40,896 nt of DNA from Candidatus Roizmanbacteria bacterium (GTDB lineage Bacteria; Patescibacteriota; Microgenomatia; UBA1406; GWC2-37-13): positions 1 to 40,896 of the forward strand of contig JAAXWC010000012.1 in the NCBI GenBank assembly GCA_013335175.1, in the 5' to 3' direction. A model generated the notes under the pieces. The model did no database searches. It was not told the origin of the DNA and was given only the letters and a program-made list of their open reading frames with translations. Positions 1 through 6,663 of this stretch are shown here, piece by piece. The position numbers and the translations under genes are program-made. Every line of letters starts with the position of its first letter. The stretch's first letter is position 1.

Positions 1-129
1 TATTTCACCAAAAAATAGTACCAAAATTGATCAAAATTTGCTTTTAAAAGTAGATTTTCGTATGTTTAGATTGTAATGAAGGTCTAAAGCCCGTATCAAA
101 AGTCATATTCTTAATACCAGCGCCAAATT

Positions 130-975
130 TTGCATCCCCATGCTGAGATACCTGTTGCTTCTCCTCTTTCTAAGCAAGATATTAACCTGATCTTGCGAGA
201 TAATGCTCGCCTCCACCATATTGTTGCTGAGACTCATAGCAAGATCCTGTGGATCGAGGAACCAGGGAAAGTAGGGATTTCCTTTCAGGAACCGGGAGCT
301 TCTTACCCATGGTTCCATTATGCCCTTCGCGATCGCTCAAAAGATGGTAATAAAGAGGGATACAACCCGCAGATTGATGGCATTGAAAATGAGGGTGCCG
401 TAGAAGAATCTACCTACTGGCTCGATCCTCGGGAATCTATTTATCATCATTACCCTTCAGAAATCGCCTCATTTATTCATAATCCTTTTGAAGCACTCCC
501 CTTTGAAAATCCGACCAAAAAAGCACTTGAAGACTGGATTATGCTGTGGAACGAAATAGTACAATTAAAGGATCCTCCCCACCCGGGACAGTATGCACTG
601 CAAAAAATACCTGGATTACGACGGAATATCTTAGAAAATTCTCTTCGAGTATTGCGTGAAAAAAACTGGCAACAGCTACACGCAATTCCCACATGGTATC
701 ACACACAAAAACTTTATAATTATTTAGGGTATGAGTATATACATATGGCTGATAAAGCACGGGTTGAAATGATGCAAGAAAAGCTTTCTCATGTCCCCGA
801 ACCGTACGATAGTTGGATTGTAATGCTTCAGTTTTGGGCTGAATTGGCTGAACAAAATGGAGTGCACCCAGAGAACTATGTTCCAAATGCCTATATTTTA
901 CGTGATCAGTCGAATCAAATTATTACTTATCCATTATCACCAGAAAAAAACTTATGGATGACGCTACCAATTTAA
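130..975 (+). CDS. Hypothetical protein, unknown function
   Basis: An open frame of 281 codons that I do not recognise. It must begin after the in-frame TAA at 112-114, and the only usual initiation codon near it is TTG at 130; the next in-frame ATG is far inside, so TTG is a forced choice. The product has no signal peptide or clear membrane segment and is rich in Trp, Tyr, His and Pro. The last 22 nt overlap the start of the M20 amidohydrolase at 954, which suggests one transcript and translational coupling. An upstream frameshift cannot be excluded, because the N-terminus begins abruptly. No function is proposed. Confidence 0.7.
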   Translation: MHPHAEIPVASPLSKQDINLILRDNARLHHIVAETHSKILWIEEPGKVGISFQEPGASYPWFHYALRDRSKDGNKEGYNPQIDGIENEGAVEESTYWLDPRESIYHHYPSEIASFIHNPFEALPFENPTKKALEDWIMLWNEIVQLKDPPHPGQYALQKIPGLRRNILENSLRVLREKNWQQLHAIPTWYHTQKLYNYLGYEYIHMADKARVEMMQEKLSHVPEPYDSWIVMLQFWAELAEQNGVHPENYVPNAYILRDQSNQIITYPLSPEKNLWMTLPI

Positions 976-1991
976 TACAATTTAAAAACCATTTTGATTC
1001 CCACCCAGAACTCGCCTGGGAGGAATTCAAAACACAGGAGTATATTATTTCTCAGTTAGGGACCGACTATGTGTGGAGAGATAAAACCGCTTTGATTTAC
1101 AAACAAGGAGCTGGACCCGCCGTATACTTTCGTACAGAGTTAGACGCACTCAATACGATACACGGGCCCAAACATGTGTGTGGACATGCAGGCCATATGG
1201 CTGCATTAATGGGTGCATATTTGTATTTTAAAGAAAATCCTCCGGTTGCCCACACGATATATTTCGTATTTCAACCTTCAGAAGAAGCCTTTCCAAGCGG
1301 AGCAAAATACCTCGAAGAACATGTCCCCGAACTCTCGCAATGCCTACTCGGAATAGCATTTCATACCTATCCATCGGCCCAAATTGGAGAGATTATGGAT
1401 GTTCATATGGCCGCAGGAGACTATTTTGAAATTACTATTCAAGGAAAAAGTACCCATATAAAAAATAAGAATGATACTACTACCAAAGATGCATTGATTT
1501 CTGCGAGCCGAATCATCCGCGCCCTCAATGAAAAGAAATATAAAAAATTTATTGTTAATGGAGGAACCCTTTCCGGCGGAGAAACGCCAAACAGTATCGC
1601 AGGTCAGGCTATTATAAAGGGTGATATTCGGTCATTAGAAGAGATAGACCGAGATCGCGCGTATAAGTGGCTCATGCATATAGTAGAGGCCGAGAAAACC
1701 CGCTCAAAGCTTGAAATTTCCGTTTTTTACAGCAGATACTATCCTGTGTTAAAAAATGATAAAAAGTTTTTGCGTCGATTTCAAACACTGCTCCCTATTT
1801 CAAAAAAAATAACAAGTTTCGCTACAGAAGATTTTTCACTGTATCCAGGAAAAAAGTTATTTCTCTTTGTGGGAACCGGGGAAGATACCGATTTGCATGA
1901 AATAAATTTTGAAGTTTCACAAAAACTGGTAAATAGATTGGTTGAGTACTGGATTATCGTCGGAACGAATCTAAAAAAACTGCTAAAATAG
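954..1991 (+). CDS. M20-family metallo-amidohydrolase
   Basis: 345 aa protein of the M20 peptidase/amidohydrolase type (N-acyl amino acid or IAA-conjugate hydrolases), which cleave an amide bond with two metal ions. Visible landmarks: HPELAWEE at 17-24, RTELDAL at 60-66 (usual RxDxDAL), C76-G-H78-A-G-H81, FQPSEE at 106-111 and FHTYP with H137. The C-terminal LHEINFE segment can supply the last metal histidine. These match the expected Cys, His, Glu, His, His ligands, so the enzyme is probably active. The usual CGHDGH carries Ala in place of Asp. The substrate cannot be told from sequence. The start ATG overlaps the preceding gene, and the O-antigen-ligase-like gene follows 4 nt after the stop. 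Confidence 0.85.
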   Translation: MDDATNLIQFKNHFDSHPELAWEEFKTQEYIISQLGTDYVWRDKTALIYKQGAGPAVYFRTELDALNTIHGPKHVCGHAGHMAALMGAYLYFKENPPVAHTIYFVFQPSEEAFPSGAKYLEEHVPELSQCLLGIAFHTYPSAQIGEIMDVHMAAGDYFEITIQGKSTHIKNKNDTTTKDALISASRIIRALNEKKYKKFIVNGGTLSGGETPNSIAGQAIIKGDIRSLEEIDRDRAYKWLMHIVEAEKTRSKLEISVFYSRYYPVLKNDKKFLRRFQTLLPISKKITSFATEDFSLYPGKKLFLFVGTGEDTDLHEINFEVSQKLVNRLVEYWIIVGTNLKKLLK

Positions 1992-1995
1992 CTCT

Positions 1996-3201
1996 ATGCC
2001 CGCATTCATTTCGTTCCTTCTTCTCCTTCTGTTTCTCCCCACTCAACTGGGAAAACACTTTTTTCTCCCTTTTTCCTTTATTTCCGGTGTACGCGTAGAT
2101 TATCTCGCTCCTGCAATCTATCTTACGGATATTTTTGCACTCGCAACCATTATCTTTAATATAAAACTACTCAAATCACTGATAACACCAAAAACCATTT
2201 TGATCTTCGCCCTATTTGCAATCCCCACCTTGTTTGCCTTTTCCCCACTTTTGGCAGGATACAAATTATTAAAAATTGCAGAAATAATTCTTGTTTTTTG
2301 GATCGCCTATAAATCAAAACTCGCTCCTCATTTTGTGTTGGGTGCAATCTTTGCTGGTTCAGTTTTTGAAGCGGTTTTAGCGTGTCTTCAGTTCGTATAC
2401 AAAGGCTCTTTGCAAGGAATCTTTTACTGGTTTGGTGAACGGTACCTTACACTCTCTACTCCTGATATTGCCAAAGCATCTTTCAACAGCATAGAAATTC
2501 TTCGACCCTACGCTACCTTTTCTCACCCGAATTCTATGGCGGGATTTTATCTTCTCATCTATATTTTCATTCTTATTTATAAACCTTTTCTTAAATTTCC
2601 GATTTTACGCGCTGCTACACTCTTTTTCTGTTCTGTTTTGATTGTCCTATCCTGTTCAAAAACGGCAATTCTTTGCTATATATTTTTTACGATTATCTAC
2701 GTTATAAAAACAAAACTGTATGAACACTGCACTTTTTGCTTTATCTCAAGAATTTTAACAATTTCGATTTTGGGAGGAATATTTTTGTTTGCTCAGGGCG
2801 ATCCTACCAGTTTAGCAAAGCGACTCTATTTAATACAAAATGCCGGAACTCTGATCGTTAGCCACCCATTTTTCGGAGTCGGCCCCGGGAACTATTTGGT
2901 AGCGCAATCGGTGTTCTCTATGCCCTATTTATTTTTCTTTTCCCAGCCTGTACATAATATTTATTTACTATATTTTGCTGAAATGGGAGTATTGGTCGGA
3001 GGGATTGCTCTGTTCCTGATTTTTAAAAATAATAGAGCCCGGCTAAAAAGTTTTGAACTAGCAATGATTTTGGGTGTAATCGGAGTTACGGGTATGGTAG
3101 ACCACTACTGGCTCACTCTGCAACAGAATATGCTGCTCGCACCGATTGTTTTCGGAGTAGTGCTTCAAAGATACGGAGCGTTGAAAAGAGACAAGGAGTA
3201 A
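1996..3201 (+). CDS. O-antigen ligase-like membrane protein (Wzy_C)
   Basis: 401 aa polytopic membrane protein with about ten hydrophobic segments. The large periplasmic loop region holds the family-style stretch RPYATFSHPNSMAGFY, and a later GVGPGNY and QPVHNIYLLYFAEMG, the signature region of the Wzy_C/O-antigen ligase superfamily. Members polymerise or transfer undecaprenyl-linked glycans to surface acceptors. In a CPR cell this would serve a surface polysaccharide or glycoprotein. The start ATG at 1996 has TAAAAT at 1984-1989, leaving 6 nt, so a separate leaderless transcript is possible although the gene lies only 4 nt after its neighbour. The acceptor and polymer are unknown. Confidence 0.82.
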   Translation: MPAFISFLLLLLFLPTQLGKHFFLPFSFISGVRVDYLAPAIYLTDIFALATIIFNIKLLKSLITPKTILIFALFAIPTLFAFSPLLAGYKLLKIAEIILVFWIAYKSKLAPHFVLGAIFAGSVFEAVLACLQFVYKGSLQGIFYWFGERYLTLSTPDIAKASFNSIEILRPYATFSHPNSMAGFYLLIYIFILIYKPFLKFPILRAATLFFCSVLIVLSCSKTAILCYIFFTIIYVIKTKLYEHCTFCFISRILTISILGGIFLFAQGDPTSLAKRLYLIQNAGTLIVSHPFFGVGPGNYLVAQSVFSMPYLFFFSQPVHNIYLLYFAEMGVLVGGIALFLIFKNNRARLKSFELAMILGVIGVTGMVDHYWLTLQQNMLLAPIVFGVVLQRYGALKRDKE

Positions 3202-3217
3202 ATTATAATAAGTACCA

Positions 3218-3317
3218 ACGTCATCCCCTCGAACGAGGGGATCCATTTTTTAGGTACTGAATTAAGTTCAGGATGTCACAAAAACAAACAACGATTCCGG
3301 TCAAGCCGGAATGACGT
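3218..3317. repeat. Palindromic REP/MITE-like element
   Basis: A 100-nt block bounded by ACGTCAT on the left and ATGACGT on the right. Just inside each end is a perfect hairpin: CCCCTC/GAGGGG at 3225-3240 and ATTCCGG/CCGGAAT around 3293-3312. The form resembles the dispersed repeats built on GTCATTCCCGCGAAAGCGGG-type ends that are common in bacteria. It lies just before the first tRNA-Gln fragment. Only one copy is seen in this window. Confidence 0.6.
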
Positions 3318-3340
3318 AAGTGAAACTAATAGCTAACTTT

Positions 3341-3358
3341 TGCCCGGTCGTCTAACGG
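3341..3358 (+). repeat. tRNA-Gln 5' fragment, copy 1
   Basis: The 18 nt TGCCCGGTCGTCTAACGG are identical to the first 18 nt of the intact tRNA-Gln at 4025. After that the sequence does not fold as tRNA. Two perfect hairpins follow: 3359-3376 (6-bp stem) and 3377-3394 (7-bp stem). It marks the left edge of unit 1. Confidence 0.9.
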
Positions 3359-3394
3359 CGGTGTCATCCAACACCGTCCTGTCGAATGACAGGA
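3359..3394 (+). other. Two leader hairpins of unit 1
   Basis: CGGTGT/ACACCG around a 6-nt loop, then TCCTGTC/GACAGGA around GAAT. They sit between the tRNA fragment and the promoter of the first GIY-YIG gene. The same order (hairpin, hairpin, GACAGGA-like or AGACAGGAG sequence, -10 box) recurs in unit 2, although the stem sequences differ. Confidence 0.7.
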
Positions 3395-3429
3395 TAGGAG
3401 AGTAAAACTGTGTTATCATAGACCTGCAA

Positions 3430-3708
3430 ATGTTTTATTATGTTTACATTCTATTGTTACAGAATGGAAAATTTTACACGGGCAGTTCACACGATTTAAT
3501 ACAGCGAATTGCAAGCCATAGCGCAGGTAAAGTTATCTCAACAAAACCTTACCGACCTATAAAACTTGTTCATTACGAAGCATATTTAGAAAAAGCCGAT
3601 GCGTTACGAAGAGAAAAATATCTAAAAACAACAGAAGGTAAGTATTTTTTGAGACAGCAAATTAAGGTGCTTTTTGAAAAAATAAAAAATAAATGCCCGG
3701 TCGTCTAA
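3430..3708 (+). CDS. GIY-YIG nuclease, unit 1
   Basis: 92 aa protein that is one GIY-YIG domain of the UPF0213/YhbQ-like kind. VYI (5-7) and YTG (16-18) form the GIY and YIG strands. R26 and H30 lie on the following helix, and E50 in VHYEA is the likely metal-binding Glu, so a DNA-cleaving active site looks intact. TATCAT lies at 3414-3419. The last codons, giving C-P-V-V-stop, are the first 15 nt of a copied tRNA-Gln 5' end, so the stop codon is the TAA of the D-arm. The second GIY-YIG protein is homologous but clearly diverged. A homing or mobile-element role is inferred from the tRNA arrangement, not shown. Confidence 0.88.
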   Translation: MFYYVYILLLQNGKFYTGSSHDLIQRIASHSAGKVISTKPYRPIKLVHYEAYLEKADALRREKYLKTTEGKYFLRQQIKVLFEKIKNKCPVV

Positions 3709-3711
3709 CGG
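3694..3711 (+). repeat. tRNA-Gln 5' fragment, copy 2
   Basis: Second exact copy of the first 18 nt of tRNA-Gln; identity continues for three more bases (to 3714). The first GIY-YIG frame ends inside it. It is followed by a GTCGCC/GGCGAC hairpin (3714-3730) and a CCGCC/GGCGG hairpin (3731-3745), not by an anticodon arm, so it cannot be a working tRNA. Confidence 0.9.
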
Positions 3712-3713
3712 TA

Positions 3714-3745
3714 GTCGCCTCATCGGCGACCCGCCGACGAGGCGG
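3714..3745 (+). other. Two leader hairpins of unit 2
   Basis: Adjacent stem-loops: GTCGCC/GGCGAC with a 5-nt loop, then CCGCC/GGCGG with loop GACGA. AGACAGGAG and the -10 box TATAAT (3755-3760) follow, 6 nt before the ATG of the second nuclease. The layout matches unit 1. Confidence 0.7.
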
Positions 3746-3766
3746 AGACAGGAGTATAATAGACAC

Positions 3767-4039
3767 ATGTTTTATACTTATGTGCTCTATAGCCTCAAGA
3801 GTAAGAGGTTATATATAGGTTCAACAGCGGACTTAAAACAACGTTTTGACGAGCATAATAAAGGCATAGGAGGAAGTTATACAAGTAAAAATATACCATT
3901 TAAACTTGTTCACTATGAAGCATTTTTAAGTAAAAAGGATGCAATTAAGCAAGAACGATTTTATAAAACTGGATACGGAAGAGAAGTATTGAAAGAAAAA
4001 ATAAAGGAAAGTTTAGATATCATTTGCCCGGTCGTCTAA
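3767..4039 (+). CDS. GIY-YIG nuclease, unit 2
   Basis: 90 aa single-domain GIY-YIG protein: TYVLYSL at 4-10, YIG at 16-18, R26, H30 and E51 in VHYEA. It shares the KLVHYEA core and overall plan with the unit 1 protein but differs at many positions, so this is not a recent duplication. TATAAT at 3755-3760 is 6 nt before the ATG, fitting a leaderless message. The frame runs 15 nt into the intact tRNA-Gln and ends at the TAA of its D-arm, giving the same C-P-V-V tail as unit 1. RNase P cutting at the tRNA 5' end would remove the stop codon from the nuclease message. Confidence 0.88.
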   Translation: MFYTYVLYSLKSKRLYIGSTADLKQRFDEHNKGIGGSYTSKNIPFKLVHYEAFLSKKDAIKQERFYKTGYGREVLKEKIKESLDIICPVV

Positions 4040-4098
4040 CGGTAGGACAGCAGACTCTGAATCTGCTTATTGGGGTTCGAATCCCTACTGGGCAGCCA
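4025..4098 (+). tRNA. tRNA-Gln (anticodon CTG)
   Basis: Full cloverleaf: acceptor TGCCCGG (4025-4031) with CTGGGCA (4088-4094), D-stem GTCT/GGAC, anticodon stem GCAGA/TCTGC with loop CTCTGAA and anticodon CTG at 4057-4059, T-arm TGGGG-TTCGAAT-CCCTA, discriminator G and encoded CCA. The weak U1-A72 pair and G73 fit bacterial tRNA-Gln. Its 5' 18 nt are duplicated at 3341 and 3694, and its first 15 nt are also the end of the second GIY-YIG gene. Expression must come from promoters at or before the nuclease genes, or from the tRNA's old promoter upstream of 3341. Confidence 0.95.
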
Positions 4099-4150
4099 TT
4101 TGACTCGCTTCGCTCGCTCATGGCTATAGCCCCTTTGCTATACTATCTTC

Positions 4151-4840
4151 ATGTTACAAGCAGTGATTTTTGACATGAATGGGGTGATTATTGACGACGA
4201 ACGATTCCAAAAACAAGCATGGAGACGTTATTTAGAAGCACACAACATCAAAATATCCGAAGATGAATTTAAGTACTATATCAATGGTCGGACGGAAAAA
4301 GATGGACTTAAATATATTTACAAAGACACCCTATCTCCTGAGGAGCAAGAAAAAATACTTGATGAACGAATTGGATATGTGATTGAGATAGTTTCCGAAA
4401 GATTACAGTTAACGGAAGGACTGGCAGAACTACTGAATGAACTGTATGACAATAACATAGCAACAGCTATCGCTACAGGAAGCAGACAGCGCTACTTCAA
4501 CTTTATTATGGATGGACTTCAGATTAGAAAGTATTTTAATACATTTGTTACTGCGAACGATATAAACAAAGGAAAACCTGATCCAGAAATATATTTGAAA
4601 TCTGCTGAAAAATTAAAAGTAATGCCAACAGAGTGTTTAGTGTTTGAAGACGCAATCTCAGGTATTCAGGCAGCTAAGAAAGCAGGAATGAAGGTAATCG
4701 GAGTCGCTACGACCCATCAGAAAGAGGAATTAGCAATTGCAGATTACACCATTTCTACCTTTCAAGAAATAAATCTAGAAAAACTGAGACGCATTGTGAA
4801 CACGGTAAAATTAACTTCACTTCAAGATATTCAGGCATGA
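4151..4840 (+). CDS. HAD-superfamily hydrolase with DxN motif
   Basis: 229 aa HAD phosphatase of the beta-phosphoglucomutase-like subfamily: motif I FDMNGVIIDDE near the N-terminus, helical cap, TGS motif II near residue 117, KPDPEIYL with the motif III lysine, and FEDAISGIQAAKKAG as motif IV. The nucleophilic Asp is present, but the second Asp of DxD, the usual acid/base, is Asn. The enzyme may therefore be slow, or may use another group. Substrate unknown. TATACT at 4139-4144 lies 6 nt before the ATG. The next gene starts with the same MLQAVIFD and is a paralogue. Confidence 0.88.
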   Translation: MLQAVIFDMNGVIIDDERFQKQAWRRYLEAHNIKISEDEFKYYINGRTEKDGLKYIYKDTLSPEEQEKILDERIGYVIEIVSERLQLTEGLAELLNELYDNNIATAIATGSRQRYFNFIMDGLQIRKYFNTFVTANDINKGKPDPEIYLKSAEKLKVMPTECLVFEDAISGIQAAKKAGMKVIGVATTHQKEELAIADYTISTFQEINLEKLRRIVNTVKLTSLQDIQA

Positions 4841-4861
4841 ACCCAATGCTATAATTCTTGC

Positions 4862-5509
4862 ATGTTACAAGCAGTGATTTTTGATTTTGATGGAGTGATT
4901 GTATTGAGCGAACAACCGCGATTTCAGGTAATTCAGAAAAGTGCAAAGATACACGGCGTAATCATTGAAGATCAAGCTATTAAACAGCTTTTGGGAAGAA
5001 ATACCCGCAACTTCCTGACCGATGTCCTTTCTCCTACACAAATGTCAGTTAGGGAAGCGATCATTGCTGATTATGAAAAGGAATACAAAGGCAACATAAC
5101 GAAGTACGTTCAGCCTATTGGCGCCAGTATCGAGTTTATCAAAAACTATCAGGGACAGATCCCCTTTGCTCTTGCGTCGATGAGTTCACGACTTGTTGTT
5201 GAGAGATTACTTCAGCATTTTGATATCAGTACCAAGTTCGTTTCCATAATTTGCAAAGAGGACGTGATGAACCATAAACCCGATCCCGAGATCTATCTCA
5301 AATCTGCACAGAGACTGAGTATTGCTCCTTCTAACTGCATTGTTATCGAGGACACGGTTGTTGGTATTCAGGCGGCACTAAACGCTGGTATGCAATGCTT
5401 TGTGCTTATAAATGGGTTCAATCATCAAGAAGAATTTACCGGCATTCCCGTTTCTGGATTTATACAAACCGAGAAGGATTTTGAGAATTTAATAAAGTTT
5501 GCTGTATAA
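4862..5509 (+). CDS. HAD-superfamily phosphatase (beta-PGM-like)
   Basis: 215 aa paralogue of the preceding gene. It has the complete DxD motif in FDFDGVIVLSE, cap domain, MSS motif II, KPDPEIYLKSA with the conserved Lys, and IEDTVVGIQAALNAG as motif IV. It should hydrolyse or mutate a small phosphorylated metabolite, not identifiable here. TATAAT at 4850-4855 is 6 nt before the ATG, so it likely has its own leaderless promoter 10 nt after its paralogue ends. Side by side, the pair offers a natural comparison of DxD against DxN. Confidence 0.88.
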   Translation: MLQAVIFDFDGVIVLSEQPRFQVIQKSAKIHGVIIEDQAIKQLLGRNTRNFLTDVLSPTQMSVREAIIADYEKEYKGNITKYVQPIGASIEFIKNYQGQIPFALASMSSRLVVERLLQHFDISTKFVSIICKEDVMNHKPDPEIYLKSAQRLSIAPSNCIVIEDTVVGIQAALNAGMQCFVLINGFNHQEEFTGIPVSGFIQTEKDFENLIKFAV

Positions 5510-5517
5510 TCGACATT

Positions 5518-6048
5518 ATGAATATTGTTATCTCTGCGCATTTTGACCTCGCACGGCCAGTAATGTCGATTAAACTAGACAATCAACAGTTATCGGGATT
5601 GGTAGATAACTTCGCTGGTGTATTCGCAGCCTATCAGATTTCCCGTAAAACTGGCACACCTGTCTACTTTACCAATTTTGAAGAACTCGAATACGATGGA
5701 GCAATTGATGTCGCAACATCTCTTGATAAAGAAAATACCATAGTTATTGTGCTTGATACTATCTTAGAAAAAGATGCTCAAGGAAAAGCAGCCACCATTA
5801 CCAATGCCTATGGTATTGAAACTGAAAAATTAAAAGAAAAATTTGCTGATAATATCCACTTCATCGATGGATTTTTCGAAGAAAAAGAAGATGAAACCTG
5901 GATCTACGGACATCAGTTTGGATTCAAAACGTTTTATATCGGCATCCCTATCCCCAACGATTATCACACTACAGATAATCATGTATCTCTCGAAGCAATA
6001 GATACCATAGTTCATCTGCTTGAGAATCTCATAAACGAATTAAAATAA
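5518..6048 (+). CDS. Compact M28-like zinc peptidase
   Basis: 176 aa protein that keeps the metal-site order of co-catalytic exopeptidases (M28/M42 clan) in very little sequence: H8-x-D10 (AHFD), D30 in LVDNFAG, E55-E56 in FEELE, D80 in VLDT and H150 in DYHTTDN. About half the usual length of these enzymes, so insertion domains or an oligomerisation arm are missing. Probably a cytosolic aminopeptidase or a related amidase; no signal peptide is seen. TATAAT at 5505-5510 contains the stop codon of the previous gene and ends 7 nt before the ATG. A bidirectional terminator follows the stop. Confidence 0.72.
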   Translation: MNIVISAHFDLARPVMSIKLDNQQLSGLVDNFAGVFAAYQISRKTGTPVYFTNFEELEYDGAIDVATSLDKENTIVIVLDTILEKDAQGKAATITNAYGIETEKLKEKFADNIHFIDGFFEEKEDETWIYGHQFGFKTFYIGIPIPNDYHTTDNHVSLEAIDTIVHLLENLINELK

Positions 6049-6067
6049 GCTATTTTTATATACAAAA

Positions 6068-6096
6068 AACCTCTGCTTGTACTTTGCAGAGGTTTT
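6068..6096. terminator. Bidirectional intrinsic terminator
   Basis: AACCTCTGC (6068-6076), a 9-nt loop, GCAGAGGTT (6086-6094) and T's; an A-run lies on the left side. It lies between the convergent M28-like gene and hsp20 and can serve both. Confidence 0.85.
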
Positions 6097-6118
6097 GAGG
6101 TGTACAGCAAATAGGATT

Positions 6119-6538
6119 TTATCCTGTTTTTACTGCAATCTTTTTCGGCTTTGCTTCCTGAGCAATGGGGGCCGTTACGGTAAGGACACCATTCCTTATT
6201 GTTGCCTCAATGTTTTTTTCATCAACCGGTCGGGGAAGATATGTCTGATAATCAAAAGATGAAACTCGCTGCATCCGATGTACTACCCTATTTTTCTTCT
6301 TCTCCTCTTCCTTTTCCTCAGATTTTCCCTGAATATGAAGTACTCCGTCCTCATAGGTAATTTCTAAATCATTCTCGGAGATACCCGGGACAGATGCCTC
6401 AACAATTACATTCCCCTCTTCTTCATAGACGTTTAAGCCCTCTGTCATTGTAAGCTCAGGCCACTCTTCTTCGTTCAGTAAAGGACGAAAAAACTGTCGT
6501 TGAAGCTGGTTAAATGGATCTAATCGTATAATTGCCAT
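6119..6538 (-). CDS. Hsp20-family small heat shock protein
   Basis: 139 aa with an alpha-crystallin domain. ENDLEITYEDGVLHIQGKSE marks the core strands, and the C-terminal GVLTVTAPI strand and its Ile-containing tail fit the family. It forms ATP-independent holdase oligomers that keep unfolding proteins soluble. The frame is open further up to a GTG at 6550, but that GTG lies within the GGAGGTG Shine-Dalgarno sequence; the ATG at 6538, 9 nt after GGAGGTG, is the better start. Two CIRCE-like operators overlap the promoter, so HrcA repression at normal temperature is likely. One of only three genes here with a strong ribosome binding site. Confidence 0.93.
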   Translation of the reverse strand: MAIIRLDPFNQLQRQFFRPLLNEEEWPELTMTEGLNVYEEEGNVIVEASVPGISENDLEITYEDGVLHIQGKSEEKEEEKKKNRVVHRMQRVSSFDYQTYLPRPVDEKNIEATIRNGVLTVTAPIAQEAKPKKIAVKTG

Positions 6539-6560
6539 TTGTATTTTCACCTCCTTTCTG

Positions 6561-6624
6561 TTAGCAAACTAATAGAATGAGTGCTATATTTAGCAGTCTA
6601 ACACGATCACTGCTAGGTTGTCAA
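6561..6624 (-). promoter_or_regulatory. hsp20 promoter with two CIRCE-like operators
   Basis: On the minus strand, TTGACA (6619-6624), 18 bp and TAGACT (6595-6600) make a promoter. Two 9-9-9 elements match CIRCE (TTAGCACTC-N9-GAGTGCTAA). The first, 6561-6587, reads TTAGCAAAC-N9-GAGTGCTAT on the plus strand. The second, 6590-6616, reads TTAGCAGTC-N9-CACTGCTAG. The second covers the -10 and spacer; the first covers the start of the transcript. HrcA itself is not in the window. Confidence 0.8.
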
Positions 6625-6663
6625 GAGGAATTTAAAGTGAAAGTGGTATAAAATAGGAGAACT

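Noticed and set aside
3341-3745. Two further tRNA genes at 3341 and 3694
   Set aside because: Only the first 18-21 nt match; no anticodon arm, T-arm or 3' acceptor strand follows.
6539-6550. GTG start at 6550 for Hsp20
   Set aside because: The GTG lies within the GGAGGTG Shine-Dalgarno that serves the ATG at 6538.
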